46,179 bases of DNA, taken from the NCBI GenBank assembly GCA_030651905.1, contig JAUSBS010000047.1, positions 1-46,179 of the forward strand, given 5' to 3'. Below are positions 10,078 to 22,604 of the stretch, one piece after another. Each line of letters begins with the position of its first letter. Position 1 is the first letter of the stretch. Source of the DNA: Coriobacteriia bacterium. Its GTDB lineage: Bacteria; Actinomycetota; Coriobacteriia; Anaerosomatales; PALSA-660. The notes under the pieces are model-generated. The model saw only the letters and a program-made list of their open reading frames with translations, searched no databases and was not told the origin of the DNA. The position numbers and the translations under genes are program-made.

Positions 10078-11127
10078 TCAGCTCCCCACCGGACGCGCGA
10101 AGACCATGCGGCCAGCGGAGGTCTGCAGCACCGAAGTGACGAGAGTGTCGATCTCCGACCCCACATGCGTCCGCCCGTTCTGGACGACGACCATGGTGCC
10201 GTCTTCCAGGTAGCCGACACCCTGATCGGCCTCCTTGCCCTCCCGCATGACGGTGATCCGGATCTGCTCACCGGGAAGGTGGCTGGGCCTCAGGGCCGAT
10301 GCGAGCTCGTTGATGTTGAGGACTCCGATGCCTTGGACGCGCGCCACCTGCGCGAGGTTGTAGTCGACCGTGATGAGATCGGCGCCCAGGTCACGCGCGA
10401 GCCGAACGAGCTTCGCATCCACGTCGGGCAACTCCGGATAGTCCGCCTCGAACACCTGGATTGTCGTGGCCACACCGTTCATGGTGGCGAGCAGATCGAG
10501 TCCGCGACGACCGCGAGCGCGCTTCCCGTCGTCGGCGGAGTCGGCCAGCGTCTGCAACTCGGCGAGGACGAACCCGGGCACGCGCAGTGCGCCGTCGAGG
10601 AATCCCGTCCTGAGAAGCTCGGCGAAACGCCCGTCGATGATCGCGCTGGTGTCGAGGATCCTCGCGGGAGCCGCGACCGGATCTGCGACCGGATCACCGA
10701 GTCGCGGGAGCAGTCGCGCGAAGTCCCGGCGCTTCATCATCGCGATGCGCACGCCGTAGTAGCCCAGCACCACGAACATGGCGACGGTACCGGTGATGGC
10801 GATCCATGACGGCTGGACGGCACGGATGGGCGTCGAGGTGATGAGCGCCACCACGAGCCCGACCATCAGGCCCGCAGTCGCGAGCAGCAGGTCGGACGCC
10901 GACATGCGCCCTGTGTATTCCTCCACGTATTCGTAGGCCCGGGTCAGTTCGCGGCCGAGGATACCGCCGAGGATGAAGCCGATCGAGCATCCCAGGATGA
11001 CGAAGAGGATGATGACGAGGGATTCCGGGAACCCGATCTGGCCTGTCCAGTCGATGGAGTCCTTGACCGCCAGACCCGCCAGAGCCCCGAACGTTGCGAG
11101 GACGAACCGGCTGAGCTGGACGATCAT
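10078..11127 (-). CDS. yacL: PIN/TRAM-domain membrane protein (YacL-like)
   Basis: N-terminal TM region; ILDTSAIIDGRFAELLRTGFLDGALRVPGFVLAELQTLADSADDGKRARGRRGLDLL...LARDLGADLITVDYNLAQVARVQGIGVLNINELA; TRAM-like C-terminus. Confidence 0.92.
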   Translation of the reverse strand: MIVQLSRFVLATFGALAGLAVKDSIDWTGQIGFPESLVIILFVILGCSIGFILGGILGRELTRAYEYVEEYTGRMSASDLLLATAGLMVGLVVALITSTPIRAVQPSWIAITGTVAMFVVLGYYGVRIAMMKRRDFARLLPRLGDPVADPVAAPARILDTSAIIDGRFAELLRTGFLDGALRVPGFVLAELQTLADSADDGKRARGRRGLDLLATMNGVATTIQVFEADYPELPDVDAKLVRLARDLGADLITVDYNLAQVARVQGIGVLNINELASALRPSHLPGEQIRITVMREGKEADQGVGYLEDGTMVVVQNGRTHVGSEIDTLVTSVLQTSAGRMVFARPVGS

Positions 11128-11295
11128 GTGTACGACGCTGTCCCGACGACGGTCTCATGATGCGACCGTCAGCGCCGTCACCTCCCTCCGGGAAGGCGCC
11201 GAAGCGCCATGCGCGCGGACGACCGCGTGTCCCCCGCTACGTGCCCGGATTCTACCACACGGGCCACCGCGGGCCGCCGCTCCCACCGAGTGGCG

Positions 11296-12426
11296 CTACA
11301 GCGTACTGTGCTCGCGGATGCGCCGCATGCGGTCGCGGATCGCGCGCGCGCGGCGGGCGCCGACGCCGTCGACGTCATCGAGCTGAGCTTCCGTCGCCTC
11401 GAGAAGCCCGGCGAGCGATCCGAAACGCTCCACGAGCCGGTTGGCGACCGTCCCGGGCAGCATGGGGATACGCCGTAGCACGCGATAGCCCCGGGGCTGA
11501 AGGTGATACTCGAGAACGTCGGCTGATGGCGCGAAGCCGAGAGTCTGCGCGAGCGCCACTTCGTCCAGGACCTGCTCGCGTGTGCTCTGGGCCAGAACGG
11601 CCCGTACGACCGACGCGCGGCGGGGGCCAGGATCAGCCACGTAGTCCCGCAGCAACATCACATGATCCTCTTCCACTCCCGCCGTGAGCTCGTCCGCCTG
11701 AAGCCCAACAAGACGACCTTCGCTGCCGAGTTCGGTCACATAGCGGCCCACTTCGCGGGCGACGCGATGGACCATGAGCTGGGCCTGCACGACCGCGACC
11801 ACGTCCCCGACGGTCACCGCGTCCTCGAACTCCAGTGCGGTCAGTCGGGCTGAAGCCTCGTCGAAACGGACCCGGAATCGCTGGAGCGTCTGCAGCGCCT
11901 GATTCGCCTTCGCCAAGACGACCTCGATCGCCTCGAGGATCACCTTCGCCCCGTTCGAGTAGAGCGTGACCAGATCCCTGCGCTGTGAGACCGAGATGAC
12001 CAGCGCCGCCGTCTGTCGACTCACGCGCTCCGCCGTGCGATGCCGCATGCCCGTCTCGGACGTCGGCAGCGTCGGGTCCGGCACCAGGTGCACGTTCGCC
12101 TTCACGATGACGGCGCAGTCGTCGTCGAGGATGATGGCTCCGTCCATCTTGGCGAGCTCGAAGAGTCTCTGGGGAGTGAACATGGCGGAGAGTGCGAAGC
12201 CGCCGTTGCTGATCCTGTCGACGGCGGGTTCGTCACCGATCACCAGCAGTGCGCCGGTGTTCGCCGCGATGATGTAGTCGAGCGCCTCGCGTAGCTCGGT
12301 GCCGGGCGCGACGCGTTCGAGCGCCGACAAGACGATGTCATCGGAATGTGGCTCCACGCGTACCCCCTTCGAGCGATCGGCTACGGCAGCCATCCGATTG
12401 TCCCATCCGGCACCGACATCCGCCAC
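11296..12426 (-). CDS. disA: DNA integrity scanning diadenylate cyclase DisA
   Basis: LFELAKMDGAIILDDDCAVIVKANVHLVPDPTLPTSETGMRHRTAERVSRQTAALVISVSQRR (DGA and RHRTAER motifs); C-terminal HhH; exact start uncertain. Confidence 0.95.
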   Translation of the reverse strand: MADVGAGWDNRMAAVADRSKGVRVEPHSDDIVLSALERVAPGTELREALDYIIAANTGALLVIGDEPAVDRISNGGFALSAMFTPQRLFELAKMDGAIILDDDCAVIVKANVHLVPDPTLPTSETGMRHRTAERVSRQTAALVISVSQRRDLVTLYSNGAKVILEAIEVVLAKANQALQTLQRFRVRFDEASARLTALEFEDAVTVGDVVAVVQAQLMVHRVAREVGRYVTELGSEGRLVGLQADELTAGVEEDHVMLLRDYVADPGPRRASVVRAVLAQSTREQVLDEVALAQTLGFAPSADVLEYHLQPRGYRVLRRIPMLPGTVANRLVERFGSLAGLLEATEAQLDDVDGVGARRARAIRDRMRRIREHSTL

Positions 12427-12453
12427 CCGGCTTGGGCACGCGGCGCGGAAGTG

Positions 12454-13797
12454 CTACCCCTTGACCAGGGTCGCGGCAGCCCGGACGCCGTCGAGTACAC
12501 GATGCTCCACGCCCTTCGGCGCCTTGACACCCGTGGACGGACCACTCGCGACGAGCGAGAGCCCCATCGCGGCCGCCTCGGAGAGTCGCGCGCCCACGTG
12601 GGCCACCGGACGGATCTCCCCGCCCAGTCCGATCTCTCCGAACGACGCCAGCCCGTCCGGGAGCGGGACGTCCGCGCGCGCGGACACGAGCGCGAGCGCG
12701 AGCGGAAGATCCACCGCGGGCTCCGTGATCCTCACGCCACCGGCGACCGATACGTACACGTCGTGCTGACCGAACGAGAGCCCGGCTCGGCGCTCAAGTA
12801 CTGCGAGGACCTGCAGAAGGCGCTGGACGTCGATTCCCGTAGCGAGACGTCGCGGCATCTGGAGATACGTCGGACTCACGAGCGCCTGTACCTCGACCAG
12901 CAGGGGGCGCGAGCCCTCGACCGAAGCCATCACGGCGGATCCGGCGACTCCGTGCGGTCGATGTGCCAGCAACGCGGCCGATGGGTTGGCCACGCCGGCC
13001 AGACCCTCTTCGCGCATCTCGAAGACGCCGACCTCGGAGACCGAGCCGAAACGGTTCTTGACCGCCCGGACGACACGGAACGCGTGCTCGCGATCACCTT
13101 CGAAGTACAGCACGGTGTCGACCATGTGCTCGAGTATGCGCGGACCGGCGATCGAGCCTTCCTTCGTGACATGCCCGACGATCAGCGTGGTGACTCCCCG
13201 GTCCTTGGCCAGGCGCATGAGGCGCGCCGTGCATTCGCGGACTTGCGAGACACTGCCGGGGCTGCCGGCCACGTCGGCGTCCGAGATGGTCTGGATCGAA
13301 TCGACGACGAGCACCTCGTAGCCGTCCGAGAGCACCGCCGCCTCGATGGAGGCGAGGTCGGTCACCGGCAGAAGCGCGATGTCGCCGCCGCAGCCCAGGC
13401 GCTCGGCCCGCATCTTCACCTGAGCGGGCGACTCCTCGCCGCACACGAAGATGACCTTCGTGCCGCGTTGCGCCAGGGCGTCGCAGACCTGCAGGATGAG
13501 CGTCGACTTGCCGATACCGGGCTCGCCGCCCAGCAATACGAGCGAACCGCGCACGAGGCCCCCGCCCAGCACACGGTCGAACTCCCCCACTCCCGAAGCG
13601 AGTCTGCGGTCATGCCCGGTCTCCACCTGCGACAGCAGGACCGGACGTGGAGCGACGGCCGGGACGCCGTTTCTCCCGACCGTGGAGGTCTCCTCACTGA
13701 GCGTACCGAACTCGCCGCATCCGGAGCAGCGGCCAGCCCACTTCGGCTCGACGTGCCCGCACTGCGAACAGCGCCAGACCGCGCGGGCCTTGGCCAC
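12454..13797 (-). CDS. radA: DNA repair protein RadA
   Basis: MAKARAVWRCSQCGHVEPKWAGRCSGCGEFGTLSEE zinc finger; LLGGEPGIGKSTLILQV; C-terminal Lon-like domain; GTG start at 13797. Confidence 0.95.
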   Translation of the reverse strand: MAKARAVWRCSQCGHVEPKWAGRCSGCGEFGTLSEETSTVGRNGVPAVAPRPVLLSQVETGHDRRLASGVGEFDRVLGGGLVRGSLVLLGGEPGIGKSTLILQVCDALAQRGTKVIFVCGEESPAQVKMRAERLGCGGDIALLPVTDLASIEAAVLSDGYEVLVVDSIQTISDADVAGSPGSVSQVRECTARLMRLAKDRGVTTLIVGHVTKEGSIAGPRILEHMVDTVLYFEGDREHAFRVVRAVKNRFGSVSEVGVFEMREEGLAGVANPSAALLAHRPHGVAGSAVMASVEGSRPLLVEVQALVSPTYLQMPRRLATGIDVQRLLQVLAVLERRAGLSFGQHDVYVSVAGGVRITEPAVDLPLALALVSARADVPLPDGLASFGEIGLGGEIRPVAHVGARLSEAAAMGLSLVASGPSTGVKAPKGVEHRVLDGVRAAATLVKG

Positions 13798-13804
13798 GGC
13801 CGAC

Positions 13805-16354
<2,550 letters not shown>

Positions 16355-16522
16355 GGCTGATGCTCCCTATGTGACCCGCGATGCGCGGAGACTCGTTCGA
16401 TATGTGCGTAGGACACAGTATACCCGCCTCGACCGACACGTCGTGCCGGGTGCGCAGCGTGAAGCAAGCGAAGTGCCATGATGTGAGTGATGTCGACTCA
16501 TATCCTGGTCCCGCGAGCCGGC

Positions 16523-18022
16523 CTATGACTCCGGGCGTAGGTGCGGGAAGAGAAGCACGTCGCGGATGGACGCGCTGTCGGTCAGCAGCATGACGAGGCG
16601 GTCGATCCCGATGCCCATGCCCCCCGCGGGCGGCATCCCGTATTCCATCGCTCGCAAGTAGTCCTCGTCGTAGCCCATCGCCTCATCGTCGCCGTCGACC
16701 TTCGCGGCCATCTGCGCGGCGAAGCGCTCGCGCTGATCGACGGGGTCGACGAGCTCGGAGAAGGCGTTGGCGAACTCCCTGCCCGTGATGATGAGCTCGA
16801 AGCGATCGGTGAGCTCGGGGTGCCCGGGCTTCTTGCGCGCCAGCGGGGAGGTCTCGAGCGGATAGTCGGTGACGAACGTCGGCTGCACGAGAGTCCGCTC
16901 CACGAGCTTCTCGAACAGCTCGGTGATGAGCTTGCCCTTACCCCAACCGGCCTCGACCGGTGCTTCGTGCTTCGCGCAGAGGGCGCGCAACTCGTCGACG
17001 GAGCGTGCGAACGAGACATCCTCGCCGGCGGCATCGCTGGTCAGTTCGATCATGGTCGCGCGGCGCCACGGTGAACCGAGGTCGATGCTCGCGCCTTGGT
17101 ACGTGACAGAGAGCGTGCCGAGGACCTCGGACGCCGCCGTGCGGACGATGCCCTCGGTCAGGTCCATCATGCCGCGGAGGTCGGTGAACGCGCGGTATGC
17201 CTCGAGCATCGTGAACTCGGGATTGTGCCGGACGGAGATGCCCTCGTTGCGGAACGAGCGATTGATCTCGTAGACGGCCTCGAAGCCGCCGACCAGCAGG
17301 CGCTTGAGATAGAGCTCAGGGGCGATCCGAAGATAGAGCTGCATGTCGAGCGCGTTGTGATGCGTCGCGAACGGGCGCGCCGTGGCGCCGCCGGGTATGG
17401 GGTGCAGCATCGGGGTCTCGACCTCGAGGTAGCCCTGCGACTCCATGTAGCGCCGGATCGAGGCGATGATCGCGAACCGCTTCATGAACGTGTCGCGTAC
17501 TTCGGTGTTCACGATGAGGTCGACGTAGCGCTGGCGATATCGCGTCTCAGTGTCGGTCAGTCCGTGGAACTTCTCGGGAAGTGGCCGAAGGGACTTCGAC
17601 AGGAGTACGACACTCGTGGGGGCCACGGAGAGCTCTCCACGGCGAGTGCGGAGAACGGTGCCGGAGGCGCCGACCCAATCGCCGAGATCGAGTTCCTTGA
17701 CTTCCGCGAAGCCGTCCTCGCCCATGGCGTTGGGGCGGCAGAAGAGCTGGAGGTCACCCGTGGAGTCACGGAGCACGACGAACGCGACCTTGCCCTGGTC
17801 GCGGATGGCCACGACGCGCCCGGCGACCGAGACCGTGTCGGCGGTCTCACTGCCCGGCTCGAGTCCCGCGTGGGTCGCGGCCAGACCGGCCGCCCGTGCG
17901 GTGACGTCGAAGCTGAGCTTGTAGGGCTCCTGGCCCGCGGCCCTGATGGCGTCCAGCCGCGCGCGCCTGACCTCTATCGGGTCATCCACAGGTGCAGCGT
18001 CCCGAGCATCATGGTCGGTCAT
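16523..18022 (-). CDS. lysS: Lysine--tRNA ligase (class II)
   Basis: RRARLDAIRAAGQEPYKLSF...RYRQRYVDLIVN...RIAPELYLKRLLVGGFEAVYEINRSFRNEGISVRHNPEFTMLEAY...GIGIDRLVMLLTDSASIRDVLLFPHLRPE. Confidence 0.97.
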   Translation of the reverse strand: MTDHDARDAAPVDDPIEVRRARLDAIRAAGQEPYKLSFDVTARAAGLAATHAGLEPGSETADTVSVAGRVVAIRDQGKVAFVVLRDSTGDLQLFCRPNAMGEDGFAEVKELDLGDWVGASGTVLRTRRGELSVAPTSVVLLSKSLRPLPEKFHGLTDTETRYRQRYVDLIVNTEVRDTFMKRFAIIASIRRYMESQGYLEVETPMLHPIPGGATARPFATHHNALDMQLYLRIAPELYLKRLLVGGFEAVYEINRSFRNEGISVRHNPEFTMLEAYRAFTDLRGMMDLTEGIVRTAASEVLGTLSVTYQGASIDLGSPWRRATMIELTSDAAGEDVSFARSVDELRALCAKHEAPVEAGWGKGKLITELFEKLVERTLVQPTFVTDYPLETSPLARKKPGHPELTDRFELIITGREFANAFSELVDPVDQRERFAAQMAAKVDGDDEAMGYDEDYLRAMEYGMPPAGGMGIGIDRLVMLLTDSASIRDVLLFPHLRPES

Positions 18023-18030
18023 CGGCCCCC

Positions 18031-18504
18031 CTAGCGGGTGATGGACAGGACCGTGTACTCCAACACTCTGCCAGACGGGACGGTGACGGTCACGGAGTCG
18101 CCCTTGCGCCTGCCGATGATGGCCTGGCCGACCGGCGATTCGTTGCTGATCTTGTCGTTCGAGGGATCGGCCTCGGCCGAGCCTACGATCTGGTAGCGGT
18201 GCACATCGCCCGACTCAGTCATCTGCAGTTCGACCCTGCTGCCGAGCGAGACCTTGTCGTTCTTCTTGGGTGAACTGATGATCGTGGCGTGAGCGAGGAT
18301 CTGGTTGACCTCGATTATGCGACTCTCGACCCACGCCTGCTCGTTCTTGGCGTCGTCGTACTCGGAGTTCTCCGAGATGTCGCCGAACTCCTTCGCCTCC
18401 TTGATCCGCTCCCCGACCTCGCGGCGGCGGGTCGTCTCAAGGTAGTGCAGCTCTTCCTCGAGCTTGGCGTGACCTTCGACGGTGAGTGCGATCTCTTTGT
18501 GCAT
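18031..18504 (-). CDS. greA: Transcription elongation factor GreA
   Basis: MHKEIALTVEGHAKLEEELHYLETTRRREVGERIKEAKEFGDISENSEYDDAKNEQAWVESRI...ISNESPVGQAIIGRRKGDSVTV. Confidence 0.95.
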   Translation of the reverse strand: MHKEIALTVEGHAKLEEELHYLETTRRREVGERIKEAKEFGDISENSEYDDAKNEQAWVESRIIEVNQILAHATIISSPKKNDKVSLGSRVELQMTESGDVHRYQIVGSAEADPSNDKISNESPVGQAIIGRRKGDSVTVTVPSGRVLEYTVLSITR

Positions 18505-18630
18505 GGATTCGGCTCCTGTGACTCTTAGGTCGGCTCCCCCGGACCTCCCGGGCCGCTCGTGATGGCGGCACCGGAGCAACGCGCGGGCCGCCCGTCACGC
18601 GCGGCGGCCCGAAATGGTCTTGGAGAGTAT

Positions 18631-18670
18631 ACAGTCTCGGTCCGCACGCGCAAGTGCGGACCGAGACTGT
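18631..18670. terminator. Perfect 17-bp hairpin between tatA and greA
   Basis: ACAGTCTCGGTCCGCAC-gcgcaa-GTGCGGACCGAGACTGT; no U-tract. Confidence 0.75.
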
Positions 18671-18688
18671 AGCGCTCACATCGAGTGA

Positions 18689-18928
18689 TCAGGCTTCGTC
18701 GCCTGTGTCGTCCTTCTTGGGTACTGCGGCGTCGGCTTTGGCGTCCGTCTTCGGCTTCGGCTCTTCCTCGTCGTCGCCCAGCTTCCCGTCGATGCCCTCC
18801 TTGAGGGTCTTCGCGGACTTGCCGATCATCTTCGCCAGCTTCGGCAGCTGGGTCGGCCCGAACAGCAACAGGATCACGACGAGGATGATCCACCACTCGG
18901 CCCCGCCGGGCATTCCGAAGATAGCCAT
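18689..18928 (-). CDS. tatA: Sec-independent translocase TatA/E family
   Basis: MAIFGMPGGAEWWIILVVILLLFGPTQLPKLAKMIGKSAKTLKEGI (TM helix, FGxxxLPK hinge, amphipathic helix). Confidence 0.93.
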   Translation of the reverse strand: MAIFGMPGGAEWWIILVVILLLFGPTQLPKLAKMIGKSAKTLKEGIDGKLGDDEEEPKPKTDAKADAAVPKKDDTGDEA

Positions 18929-19016
18929 TCGTCCTCCTAGGCGTTCATGCCGGGAACATCGGGTGCGCACCGGTCGAAGGATCGCACGGTGCGCGACGTG
19001 CGAAAGCGTATCACCA

Positions 19017-19673
19017 TCACCCGTCCGATGCCACGCCCTCGCGGCGGGACAGGTAGTACAGCGTGTGCAGCAATTCCTGCACCGGGTCGGTGTTGTGCAA
19101 CGTGACGCTCGCGGGCACGCGCACCACGACCGGGGTGTAGTTGAGGATCACGCGGATGCCTGCGCTGGCGAGCCGGTCGGCCACCCCCTGGGCGGCATCA
19201 GGCGGGACCGCGAGAACGCCGATGCGGATGTCTTGCTCGGTGACGACCCGCTCGAGTTCGGCCACGTCGCGAACGACCATGTCCCCGAGCCTGGTCCCGA
19301 TGCGCGCGGGATCCCGATCGAAGACCGCGCTCACGATGAAGCCATGCTTACGAAGCCCGGTGTAGTCGGCGATCGCCGAACCGAGATTCCCCGCACCGAC
19401 GAGCACGAGCCGGTGGGTGTGGTCCGAGCCCAGGATGCGTTGCACGCGGTCGATCAGGGCAACGACGTCGTAGCCGACACCGCGTCGTCCGAAGGAGCCG
19501 AAGTGGGTCAGATCGCGTCTGATCTGAGCCGGGTTCACGTCCGTGAGCTCGCCGAGTCGGGCGGACGAGACGGTGCCTTGGCCGTCCTGCTTCAGGTGGA
19601 TCAGGACGTTGAGGTACAGCGGAAGCCGCTCGATGACCCCCGCGGGTATCTTCTGATCAGTCCCTCCCGCCAC
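19017..19673 (-). CDS. rex: Redox-sensing transcriptional repressor Rex
   Basis: IPAGVIERLPLYLNVLIHL...SSARLGELTDVNPAQIRRDLTHFGSFGRRGVGYDV...LVLVGAGNLGSAIADYTG...FDRDPARIG. Confidence 0.95.
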   Translation of the reverse strand: MAGGTDQKIPAGVIERLPLYLNVLIHLKQDGQGTVSSARLGELTDVNPAQIRRDLTHFGSFGRRGVGYDVVALIDRVQRILGSDHTHRLVLVGAGNLGSAIADYTGLRKHGFIVSAVFDRDPARIGTRLGDMVVRDVAELERVVTEQDIRIGVLAVPPDAAQGVADRLASAGIRVILNYTPVVVRVPASVTLHNTDPVQELLHTLYYLSRREGVASDG

Positions 19674-19710
19674 CTGGCGCCCCCCTCACAACGGCGATAC
19701 CTTGTGCATC

Positions 19711-19724
19711 GTAACGATTGTTAC
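19711..19724. promoter_or_regulatory. Candidate Rex autoregulatory operator
   Basis: Inverted repeat GTAAC-gatt-GTTAC (flank ...TTGTAACAATCGTTACGA on reverse strand), about 38 bp upstream of rex. Confidence 0.4.
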
Positions 19725-19777
19725 AAAGTCAGACAAGGCCGTTCCCCGACCGGGGCCCGGGCAGGCTTTGGCGTGCT

Positions 19778-20572
19778 CTAGAACGCCGCGCCGGTGAGCG
19801 CGCTAGCGCACTCGCACGCGCGCTGATCCGGCAACGCTGGCACCATCGCGTGGATGAGCGCACGCACCTTCTCGTTGTTCTCGTTGAACACGCGGACGAC
19901 CTCATCGTTCGTGACCGGCTCGGAACCCTCGGCGCCGGCGTCGTGGTCAGTGATGAGGGAGATGTTGCAGTAGCAGATCTCGAGTTCGCGCGCGAGATAG
20001 CACTCGGGGTACTGCGTCATGTTGATGACTTCCCACCCCTGCGAGGCAAACCACTTCGACTCTGAGCGCGTCGAGAAGCGCGGGCCCTGGATGACGACCA
20101 CGGTACCTGTGGGGTGGGCAGTGATGCCGAGCATCGCTGCCGAGTCGATGGCGACCTGCCGCATGACACTGCAGTAGGGATCAGCCGATGACACGTGAGT
20201 GGTCGTCGGCCCATCGTAGAAGGTGTCCTTGCGACCCCACGTGCGATCGACGAACTGGTCGCAGATGACGAAGTCGCCGGGCCTGACGTCCTGCTGCAAC
20301 GATCCGCATGCGTTCGGGCCGATGATGCGGGTGACGCCGAGCTGCTTCATCGCCCACACGTTCGCGCGATAGTTGATCATGTGCGGCGGGAGCTGGTGAT
20401 CCTTGCCGTGCCGGGGCAGGAAGGCGACGGTGCGCCCCCCGAGCTGGCCGATCATGACCGGAGACGACGGCGCGCCGAACGGCGTATCGACGCGGTACTC
20501 CTCTGCCTCTTCGAGCAGCGAGTAGAACCCGCTGCCGCCGAAGACGCCTATCTCAGCGGTGGGAAGCGCCAT
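19778..20572 (-). CDS. mtnP: S-methyl-5'-thioadenosine phosphorylase family
   Basis: MALPTAEIGVFGGSGFYSLLEEAEE...VAFLPRHGKDHQLPPHMINYRANVWAMKQLGVTRIIGPNACGSLQ...INMTQYPECYLARELEICY. Confidence 0.93.
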   Translation of the reverse strand: MALPTAEIGVFGGSGFYSLLEEAEEYRVDTPFGAPSSPVMIGQLGGRTVAFLPRHGKDHQLPPHMINYRANVWAMKQLGVTRIIGPNACGSLQQDVRPGDFVICDQFVDRTWGRKDTFYDGPTTTHVSSADPYCSVMRQVAIDSAAMLGITAHPTGTVVVIQGPRFSTRSESKWFASQGWEVINMTQYPECYLARELEICYCNISLITDHDAGAEGSEPVTNDEVVRVFNENNEKVRALIHAMVPALPDQRACECASALTGAAF

Positions 20573-20642
20573 GTTCCTTCTCCTTCGAGATGCTCTGACC
20601 AGCCTTGACGGGCCCGATGAGGCGGACCCGAAGCGTAGTGTA

Positions 20643-21629
20643 TCAGGCGACAGCAGCCCCCACTGGCGGACCCGGAGCAGGACCGAGGGCCGAGGGGACG
20701 TAGAGCGGTCGACCGAACAGATTCGCTGCGTCACTCCACGGCTCCTCGATGACGCCCGCCGTGGCCACCGCGGCCATGAAGCCCGCCGCCTGGGCGTCGA
20801 GATCGTCGGCGTGATGCAGAATCACTGCTTCGAGGAGGGCGGGCCGCACGGGCGCGCCCGATTCGAACTCACCATGGTGCGAGATGAGCACGTGCAGGAG
20901 CCTCGTTCCGGTACCCGGATCCAGCGACTGTCCGACACGGTCGATCGCCTGCGAGACCAGGCGCCCACCGAGGATGACGTGGCCCAACAGTCGGCCTGCG
21001 TCGGTCCGCTCGATCGTCGTGTCCCAGCGAAGCTCCTCGGTCATGCCGATGTCATGGAGCAGTGCAGCGGCCACCAGAAGATCCACGTCCAGGCCGTCGT
21101 AGCGCGGTGCGAGCGAGCGGCACAGCGAGGCCACACTGACCGTGTGCTCGAGCAGGCCACCCATGTACGCGTGGTGGTGGCTGCCGGATCCGGGACATGC
21201 GCGGAACCGCTCCATGAACGCCTTGTCACCGAACACGCATCGCAGAACGGCGCGCAGTCCGCGGGACTTCACGCCGTTCAGAAGCGTGCGGAGGGCCGAG
21301 TCCAACTCGACCCGTTCGCGCGTTCCGGCCGCGATCATGTCGTCCGTGTCGTAGCTCGAGACGGCGCGCATCGACTCCACGGAGATGCGCCGGACACCCC
21401 GGTAGCTCGTGACGGTCCCCCTGACGCGCGCCACCGAGCCGCACGGGAGCGACCAGTCATCCGGTCCGGGACGGAACATGACTCCGGGGATGACGCCGGT
21501 CCGGTCACCGAACTCCATGGCCAAGTACGCGTCGCCGGTACGAGCAGCGCGCAGGTCACGAGAGCGGATCACGAACACCTCATCGACCCTCGTACCCTCC
21601 GCCAGCGACGCGATGTACTGCCCCTTCAT
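20643..21629 (-). CDS. OB-fold + HD-domain 3'-5' exoribonuclease, YhaM-like
   Basis: MKGQYIASLAEGTRVDEVFVIRSRDLRAARTGDAYLAMEFGDRTG...HHHAYMGGLLEHTVSVASLCRSLA...LVAAALLHDIGM...ISHHGEFESGAPVRPALLEAVILHHADDLDA. Confidence 0.88.
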   Translation of the reverse strand: MKGQYIASLAEGTRVDEVFVIRSRDLRAARTGDAYLAMEFGDRTGVIPGVMFRPGPDDWSLPCGSVARVRGTVTSYRGVRRISVESMRAVSSYDTDDMIAAGTRERVELDSALRTLLNGVKSRGLRAVLRCVFGDKAFMERFRACPGSGSHHHAYMGGLLEHTVSVASLCRSLAPRYDGLDVDLLVAAALLHDIGMTEELRWDTTIERTDAGRLLGHVILGGRLVSQAIDRVGQSLDPGTGTRLLHVLISHHGEFESGAPVRPALLEAVILHHADDLDAQAAGFMAAVATAGVIEEPWSDAANLFGRPLYVPSALGPAPGPPVGAAVA

Positions 21630-21772
21630 GATCTCCTCCGACACTTTCGTGGTCTTCGGTGTCCATAGTGACGACCCGCTCTGACACGCCATGTGGCCCG
21701 TGGGTGCCGCCGGGAGTGTGAAGGGCTACCATGGTGGCGACCGTTGGTTCCATCGCCGGAGGGAGCGACCTC

Positions 21773-22228
21773 GTGAGAGCCATGCGCGCCCTTCCCGCAG
21801 CAGCGATGGGTACCCTCTTCGCCGCCGCCCTGCTGATCGGGGCATGCACCACGACCCCGCGTGTCGCCTTCACGGCGGACGCAGGCGTGATGAGCGCCAC
21901 CGAAATCGACGCGCTCGCCAGCAGCGCGGACCTCGGTCCTGTCGAGGGAGTCGATATCGAGCAGGCTCCGGACGTCAGGACCGATGCACTGGTCTGGTTG
22001 CGCGAGCAGGGAGCGGCTGGTGACCGGGCGGCCACACTGCTCACGATCGGATTCCCGGCGCGCACGGCCGCGGTGCCCTTGATCGTGTCGGTCGCGCGCG
22101 TCGAAGGCGTGCAATCTCTCATCGTCGTCGAGGCTTTCGGCGGCAAGAGCGGACCGCTGTCGTCCCGGCGCTTGTGGGTCTTCGACTACAAGACAGGCGA
22201 CCTTCTGCGCTCCGCCTCGTTCAGGTAG
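21773..22228 (+). CDS. Putative lipoprotein
   Basis: GTG start at 21773 after GGAGGG; MRAMRALPAAAMGTLFAAALLIGAC|TTTPR: signal peptide with lipobox-like IGAC; no family recognised. Confidence 0.65.
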   Translation: MRAMRALPAAAMGTLFAAALLIGACTTTPRVAFTADAGVMSATEIDALASSADLGPVEGVDIEQAPDVRTDALVWLREQGAAGDRAATLLTIGFPARTAAVPLIVSVARVEGVQSLIVVEAFGGKSGPLSSRRLWVFDYKTGDLLRSASFR

Positions 22229-22289
22229 CGCATCACCGTTTCGGGCACCGGGCACCGCTGGGTCGACTCGGCTCCGTCCGCTGAAGGAG

Positions 22290-22589
22290 TCAGGCCGCGT
22301 ATCCCCCCTCGCGCAGGTCGGCAGCTACCGTCGCCGCGACGTAGCGCTCGCGAAGCGCCGCCACATCCGAGCCTGCGGCGAGCGCGCGTCGACGCACGAC
22401 TCCCCAGTAGTAGGCCTGCACCCGACGAGCGGCGTCCGTGTCCCACGCGTCACAGGCAGCGAACTTGCGGAGTGTGATCGAACACGCCGTGCGCGCTACT
22501 GCGTCGGGCACGCCATGCCGACGACTCGCGTCCGCGCCCATCCGGGCGACGAACGAGGTGACGTCTCGAGCTTCTCGTGTAGTAGCCAT
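22290..22589 (-). CDS. Hypothetical protein (99 aa), predicted LexA-controlled
   Basis: MATTREARDVTSFVARMGADASRRHGVPDAVARTACSITLRKFAACDAWDTDAARRVQAYYWGVVRRRALAAG...; ATG at 22589; LexA-type box just upstream. Confidence 0.7.
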   Translation of the reverse strand: MATTREARDVTSFVARMGADASRRHGVPDAVARTACSITLRKFAACDAWDTDAARRVQAYYWGVVRRRALAAGSDVAALRERYVAATVAADLREGGYAA

Positions 22590-22604
22590 CTCCGTCCTTC
22601 CACG

